This document shows, piece after piece, positions 6,659-10,655 of a stretch of 10,655 bases of DNA. Positions within the stretch are counted from its first letter, which is position 1. Each line of letters opens with the position of its first letter. The notes below the pieces were generated by a model that saw only the letters and a list, made by a program, of their open reading frames with translations, was not told the origin of the DNA and did not search any database. Source of the stretch: Akkermansiaceae bacterium (GTDB lineage Bacteria > Verrucomicrobiota > Verrucomicrobiia > Verrucomicrobiales > Akkermansiaceae); the NCBI GenBank assembly GCA_023301645.1, contig JALZUH010000148.1, positions 1 to 10,655 on the forward strand, in the 5' to 3' direction. The translations under genes and the position numbers were made by a program.

Positions 6659-7087
6659 CTAGCCTTTGTCGTCGAGATACTTCCAGGATCCTTTGTGTTT
6701 TCTGAAGCGAGAGCACTCCTCAAGTGTGTATTTCTCACTACCCACGTAGTAATCCGCTGAGAATTCAACTTTACCTGTCTTATCTCCCTTTTGCCCCTTC
6801 GATGTAGCTAGGATATTAAGAAACTTCCAATTGGCTTCATGAACATTCTCCTTCAGCTCATTTTTCAGCCCCGCTGTGCGCTTATCTGGGTGCCACGTAT
6901 CGACCAAGTAGTCCACTCTGCGGAAGAAATAAGCACAGTAGCGAGAACGCATCAGTTGCTCTGCTGTTTCCGGCTTTTTAATACCGTAGTGGTATGGCAT
7001 GCAACAGTCCATGTAGCTTGATTTACTCTTACATGGGCAGAGAGAAATTTCCTTCTCTCTAGGTTCTCTTTGGTATGGGTCGGTCAT
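6659..7087 (-). CDS. YchJ-like (UPF0225) SEC-C motif protein
   Basis: This is a 142-residue relative of E. coli YchJ. The N-terminus holds one SEC-C-type zinc motif, CPC-x8-CC (C17, C19, C28, C29). It is followed by the family's hallmark segments LMRSRYCAY (45-53), DYLVDTWHP (59-67) and a C-terminal ERS/CSRF-like strand ending in GSWKYLDDKG. The middle is an NTF2-like fold in YchJ structures; the biochemical role is unknown. E. coli YchJ has a second SEC-C motif at its C-terminus; here the protein stops before it, so only one zinc site remains. Many homologues have the same shorter form, so I do not call it truncated. It lies 32 bases after the YkgJ-like gene and is probably co-transcribed with it. 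No Shine-Dalgarno sequence precedes the ATG. Confidence 0.9.
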   Translation of the reverse strand: MTDPYQREPREKEISLCPCKSKSSYMDCCMPYHYGIKKPETAEQLMRSRYCAYFFRRVDYLVDTWHPDKRTAGLKNELKENVHEANWKFLNILATSKGQKGDKTGKVEFSADYYVGSEKYTLEECSRFRKHKGSWKYLDDKG

Positions 7088-7119
7088 TGTTGTTTGGAAA
7101 ATAGTTATTACTCAGCCGC

Positions 7120-7482
7120 CTACGGCTTCACCAAGCCGTCTTTGATGGCTTGCTTGATCGGGATCGCCTTAGCATGGCAGACTTGTTGCCAGCCTTCGAA
7201 GTTCCACTGATTAGGAAACCCCCTGCATTGGTCAGGTTTGACGGGATTGATACGACATGACGAGCCATCGAGCATGATACACTCATGATTGGGCTTCTCA
7301 ATGAGTGAGAGACCTGATCGATTGGTTCGCAAGCGTGTGTATTTATCGATGAAGGCCTGTGTTTCCATGTTAAGAAACTCAGCTATCTCCTCTACCTCGC
7401 CATCCTCAAGGCGGACATCACCTGGCCACTTACAGCAGTTGGTGCAGCGGTCGCATTGATACCAAGTTTCGGGGTCTAACAT
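7120..7482 (-). CDS. YkgJ-family cysteine-cluster protein
   Basis: This 120-residue protein belongs to the YkgJ/CxxCxxCC family, thought to bind iron or zinc; no precise function is established. The signature is C10-x2-C13-x2-C16-C17 followed by KWPGDVRL. Further conserved cysteines are C68, C76 (in SCRINPVKP), C86 (QCRGFPNQW) and C102 (VCHA), giving eight in all. Length fits the compact members of the family. It has no signal peptide, so it is probably cytoplasmic. It starts 42 bases after the amidase stop and ends 32 bases before the YchJ-like gene. Two small metal-binding proteins side by side is the notable context. The ATG at 7482 is favoured because it places the Cys cluster at the usual distance from the N-terminus. 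Confidence 0.9.
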   Translation of the reverse strand: MLDPETWYQCDRCTNCCKWPGDVRLEDGEVEEIAEFLNMETQAFIDKYTRLRTNRSGLSLIEKPNHECIMLDGSSCRINPVKPDQCRGFPNQWNFEGWQQVCHAKAIPIKQAIKDGLVKP

Positions 7483-7524
7483 AGAGTGATGATAGGTTGA
7501 TGAATTGAGCCTTAAAGGAGATGC

Positions 7525-8391
7525 TTATATCTCTGTGGCAGTGACTGAAGGACGCGCTGCTCTTACCAATGAAGACGCCTCTGGGAGCGAGCTAGCGTAT
7601 TGAGGGAACCTGCTATAGCGGAGTGATGATGGTGCGATAGAGCGGTAGTGTTGCTCTATTTTAGAGATGAACCACTGCCACTTAGCACCGGGACGGCCAT
7701 TATCGAGGAGGAAGTGTGGGCAATTCTTGTGCTCAGGATCTACCCCTTTACGACCCCAGTGATGGTGCGGGACAACGTGATTGAGCGGGATATTGTGCTC
7801 ATGCATGAGCCATGCAGTTAACTTAGCAGTCCGCTCCAGAGTTGCCTCGCGGTTATTACCGTAGTGCTCGCACATCTCAATACCAAAGCTGTAGTTATTA
7901 CCTGGACCATCAAAGTCAGCATGCTCACCCTGCTCATTGTGCGGCAGGTGCTGCACTGCAACACTATCATCTACGGTATAGTGCCAAGTTAGGTAGCCCG
8001 TTCTATTACCACCTGGGCGTTTCTTACCACGCAGCTTACCATTACGCAGGGCTTTCGAGTGCTGCCACGCGCCTGCGCTGTAGTTTTGAGTGCTGTGGAT
8101 TGTAATGTAGCTAGGCCTCATATAGCGAGGGACTTGACGTCCGTGGCGACCTTTAGGAATGAGGTCGACTTGGATATTAGCCTCCTTGTAAAGCTGTGAA
8201 GGTGTCTTCGCTGGCGTTTCCGGCACAAGGGCTTGCTGGTTAAGCCCTAATGCAGCTGTCGCACCATATTCGTGATACTCAGATGATGGCGCTGGCACAT
8301 AAGTCACAGGTGACGATCCGCAGGATGAGAGCATCACTAGCGTAGATATGGCATAGCATGTATATAGCCATTTCTCTCTAAGTCCTTTCAT
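7525..8391 (-). CDS. N-acetylmuramoyl-L-alanine amidase (amidase_2), lipoprotein
   Basis: This enzyme should cleave the amide bond between N-acetylmuramic acid and the stem peptide. The 288-residue precursor begins with a lipoprotein signal peptide: basic start, hydrophobic core and lipobox LSSC with C24 as the lipidation site. A Pro/Ser/Ala-rich linker spans about 26-70. The amidase_2 domain covers about 90-240. Likely zinc ligands are H99 in TIHST, one histidine of PHHHWG (probably H210) and C224 in NCPHF. WHYTVDD (136-142), SFGIEMCEH and the catalytic-loop region between them fit the family. The Ser/Ala/Arg-rich C-terminal ~45 residues look disordered. It is the first gene of the leftward group and may act in wall turnover or recycling at the outer membrane. 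Its upstream AGGA is the only Shine-Dalgarno-like motif at a start in this window. Confidence 0.92.
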   Translation of the reverse strand: MKGLREKWLYTCYAISTLVMLSSCGSSPVTYVPAPSSEYHEYGATAALGLNQQALVPETPAKTPSQLYKEANIQVDLIPKGRHGRQVPRYMRPSYITIHSTQNYSAGAWQHSKALRNGKLRGKKRPGGNRTGYLTWHYTVDDSVAVQHLPHNEQGEHADFDGPGNNYSFGIEMCEHYGNNREATLERTAKLTAWLMHEHNIPLNHVVPHHHWGRKGVDPEHKNCPHFLLDNGRPGAKWQWFISKIEQHYRSIAPSSLRYSRFPQYASSLPEASSLVRAARPSVTATEI

Positions 8392-8543
8392 AGAAGTAGT
8401 CCTATCTCATTGGTCTTTATAACAAAAGCGATGATTTTAAAAATATGGATAAGAACATTCATTGCTCTCCTACGTTTTTCGGGTTTTAAATCACTACTTA
8501 TTGCTATTCCCCTCTTGCTTCACCACCTCAGCGAGAATATAGA

Positions 8544-10655
8544 ATGTGCACCTTGGCAAAGGCTACTCCATCCGCATATCAGATACCGACCCAGCCCGGT
8601 ATCATTGACGCTACGACTACCCCATCGTTTAAAAAACGACTCAATGCCCTTGTACAGCTAAAAGCCTCAGCTCATTCACCTGTCGCTTTCGACTCAATCG
8701 ATCCCGCGTCGTTATGCTTTGTAACAGCCCTTGCTGCCCACGCTATTAAGAATAAGGACAAGGGAGGTCGACTCTGGTTAACTCACCCGAACCCACGTGT
8801 GCGCGACCGTATTTCTGCTGAGATAGGACTATGGGATATTCGCCCCTTACTCTTTCCTGATCTGCCAGACTCGAGTGACGGCTCAATCACGGCAGCACCA
8901 GAGACCATTGCCGAGCGACTAGCCATACTCAATCTCCTTTGCACCACTGAGGTTTTCAAAAAACCCCAAGTCGTCATCCTTGCACCTCAAGCCCTCAACG
9001 ACTCATCTCCTTCGCCAGAGGCTCTCAAACAGTCCGCTACTACCTTGTCAATCGGTGACGAGCTAGACCCTGACAAACTCGAAAAAAAGCTACTCAAGCA
9101 CGGCTACTCACGTGTTGCCCAAGCTCACGCTCACGGACATCTTGCACGCCGAGGTGGAATTATGGATGTTTTCTCATGGCATGCCTCTGCTCCGCTGCGC
9201 ATTGAGTTCTTCGACACAGAGATCGACTCCCTGCGCGAATATGACGTCGACTCACAGGTCTCCACCCGCCGCGTGAAGTCTGCGGAAATCACCGTCGAGG
9301 AGTCTGAGTCCACATCCCATATCGCTGAATACATCGGTAAGTATGATCGAGTCCTTGCAGCTGGTGATGAGCATACTGAGCTCGCCCATGGTATCATCTC
9401 AGACCACAGCGAAGATATTAATCAGTCCCCACTCTGCTCGGGCAGCCCACTAGGTAGCTATGAGGCAGGTGACTTCATTCTTAACGAAGCCCGTAGGCAT
9501 CGATTTTTCCAACAAATTGCTGATTGGCGTGCAGATGACTGGGTGACTTACCTTACTTTTTCCAACCAAGGTGAAAAGCAGCGATTTGAAGAGCTCGTTG
9601 ATGATCAGTTCTTCAGCTCAGATTCGGTTACGCCTCTCTCAGGTGAGCTGGTGCAGGGATTCACCGTGCCCGAAGCCAAGCTTGCCTTCCTGTCATCGGC
9701 AGAGCTCTTCGGCAGATACCAAACACCTCAGACACGCAGAAAAGATACGAGCATCGACCATCAGCGTCGAGCCAGAGCCCAGACCGCACTTGAGGATATC
9801 AAGCTCGGCGACCTTTGTGTGCATGCTGAATACGGTGTGGGTAAATACGCAGGCATCGAGGCCGATGAAGAAGGCATTGAGGAAATCCACATTGGCTTTC
9901 GTGATGGCGCTATTCTCTCGGTGCCACTCGACCATTCGCACCTGCTCTCTAAGTATGTCGGTATCGGAGGTAAGGAGCCTGAGCTCACTAAGCTCGGTGG
10001 CAACACATGGTCCAAGGCAAGGAAATCTGCCGAAAAGTCGATCTTAGACTACGCGGCCAAGCTCCTACAAATGCAGGCAGAGCGTGAAATATCCTCTGGC
10101 TACACCCACCCACCTGACACACGCTGGATGTGGGAGTTTGAGAACTCCTTTCACTACTCTCTTACCGCAGGACAGAGAGACGCTGTTGAGGATGTGAAAA
10201 GTGACATGGAGTCGTCCAAGCCCATGGATCGTCTGATATGCGGCGATGTCGGATTTGGCAAAACAGAAGTCGCCATTCGGGCGGTCTTCAAGGCGGTGAC
10301 GGGTGGCAAACAAGCAGCTATTCTTGTCCCTACGACTGTGCTCGCGGAGCAACACTGGCGCACTTTTCGCGAGCGAATGAGTGACTACCCGATCCGCATC
10401 GAGCTGCTCAATCGTTTTCGAAAGCCTAGCGAGGTGAGGGAGACGATCAAGGGACTTGCCGACGGCTCAGTTGATATTGTCATTGGCACCCATCGACTCA
10501 TCTCAAAAGACGTTGTTTATAAAGACCTTGGTGTAGCCGTCGTTGACGAGGAACAACGCTTCGGAGTGAAGCACAAGGAGCGCTTCAAGGAAATGTTCAG
10601 AGGCATTGATGTGCTCACCCTTTCTGCCACTCCCATCCCAAGAACCCTTTACCTC
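8544..10655 (+). CDS. mfd: Transcription-repair coupling factor Mfd, 3' end missing
   Basis: Mfd removes RNA polymerase stalled at DNA lesions and recruits UvrA. The frame is open from the stop at 8487 through the window end, giving the first 704 residues of a protein usually ~1,100-1,150 long. The N-terminal part is a degenerate UvrB-like region, recognised at YSRV (from 188) and RRGGIMDVF (from 203), followed by LRIEFFDTEIDSLR. The RNA polymerase-interaction domain begins near 422 (GDLCVHAEYGVGKYAG). The helicase part has Walker A GDVGFGKTE (K573), LVPTTVLAEQH, GTHRLI, the DEEQ box at 668-671 and SATPIPRT near the edge. Walker A lies about 60 residues earlier than in E. coli Mfd, so the N-terminal module is shorter. 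The ATG at 8544 is the first after the upstream stop. Confidence 0.95.
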   Translation, partial: MCTLAKATPSAYQIPTQPGIIDATTTPSFKKRLNALVQLKASAHSPVAFDSIDPASLCFVTALAAHAIKNKDKGGRLWLTHPNPRVRDRISAEIGLWDIRPLLFPDLPDSSDGSITAAPETIAERLAILNLLCTTEVFKKPQVVILAPQALNDSSPSPEALKQSATTLSIGDELDPDKLEKKLLKHGYSRVAQAHAHGHLARRGGIMDVFSWHASAPLRIEFFDTEIDSLREYDVDSQVSTRRVKSAEITVEESESTSHIAEYIGKYDRVLAAGDEHTELAHGIISDHSEDINQSPLCSGSPLGSYEAGDFILNEARRHRFFQQIADWRADDWVTYLTFSNQGEKQRFEELVDDQFFSSDSVTPLSGELVQGFTVPEAKLAFLSSAELFGRYQTPQTRRKDTSIDHQRRARAQTALEDIKLGDLCVHAEYGVGKYAGIEADEEGIEEIHIGFRDGAILSVPLDHSHLLSKYVGIGGKEPELTKLGGNTWSKARKSAEKSILDYAAKLLQMQAEREISSGYTHPPDTRWMWEFENSFHYSLTAGQRDAVEDVKSDMESSKPMDRLICGDVGFGKTEVAIRAVFKAVTGGKQAAILVPTTVLAEQHWRTFRERMSDYPIRIELLNRFRKPSEVRETIKGLADGSVDIVIGTHRLISKDVVYKDLGVAVVDEEQRFGVKHKERFKEMFRGIDVLTLSATPIPRTLYL

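Noticed and set aside
8416..8421. TATAAA on the minus strand, a -10 candidate for the amidase group
   Set aside because: No -35-like hexamer lies 16-18 bases upstream, so the match could be chance in an AT-rich gap.
8410..8661. 83-codon rightward frame with a hydrophobic start, upstream of mfd
   Set aside because: It overlaps the mfd coding region by 118 bases in another frame, and its second half follows the mfd sequence out of frame. No family resemblance is seen, so it is probably chance.
9131..10363. Several minus-strand and out-of-frame reading frames within mfd
   Set aside because: The mfd frame is continuous with clear helicase motifs throughout, so these are shadows.

Overview
The window looks like an ordinary chromosomal stretch from a Gram-negative member of the Planctomycetota-Verrucomicrobiota-Chlamydiota group, most likely Verrucomicrobiota. 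This is inferred, not proven. Supporting signs are an SHD1-like module fused to a secreted alpha/beta hydrolase, a YkgJ-type cysteine-cluster protein next to a YchJ-like protein, a lipoprotein amidase, and an almost complete lack of Shine-Dalgarno sequences. I see no mobile element, CRISPR array, phage gene, tRNA or rRNA.

Layout. Positions 1-33 hold what may be the first 11 codons of a leftward gene that runs off the window. Positions 34-352 are an AT-rich control region. It contains two matching 16-bp NrdR-box-like sites exactly 32 bp apart, just upstream of nrdR. From 353 to 5513 seven genes run rightward with short gaps or a 1-base overlap: nrdR (dNTP synthesis repressor), an unrecognised protein that may carry a degenerate ATP-cone, a HIT/HINT protein, xthA (exonuclease III), an unrecognised protein with a duplicated CxxC-CxxC module, prmC (release-factor methyltransferase) and murA (first committed step of peptidoglycan synthesis). 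A 13-bp-stem terminator at 5538-5575 separates this block from a convergent leftward block and is symmetric enough to serve both.

The leftward block, in order of transcription, is an amidase_2-family lipoprotein (8391-7525), a YkgJ-family cysteine-cluster protein (7482-7120), a YchJ/SEC-C protein (7087-6659) and an SHD1-alpha/beta hydrolase (6596-5598). Gaps of 32-62 bases suggest co-transcription. From 8544 to the right edge a rightward gene encodes the first 704 residues of Mfd, the transcription-repair coupling factor, cut by the window end.

Taken together, the rightward block combines nucleotide-pool control, DNA repair, translation termination and cell-wall synthesis, which are housekeeping roles. 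The points most worth follow-up are the NrdR-box pair, the possible ATP-cone relic directly after nrdR, the duplicated zinc-finger-like protein, and an acidic insertion plus NLPY motif in PrmC. No clearly new multi-gene system is visible.
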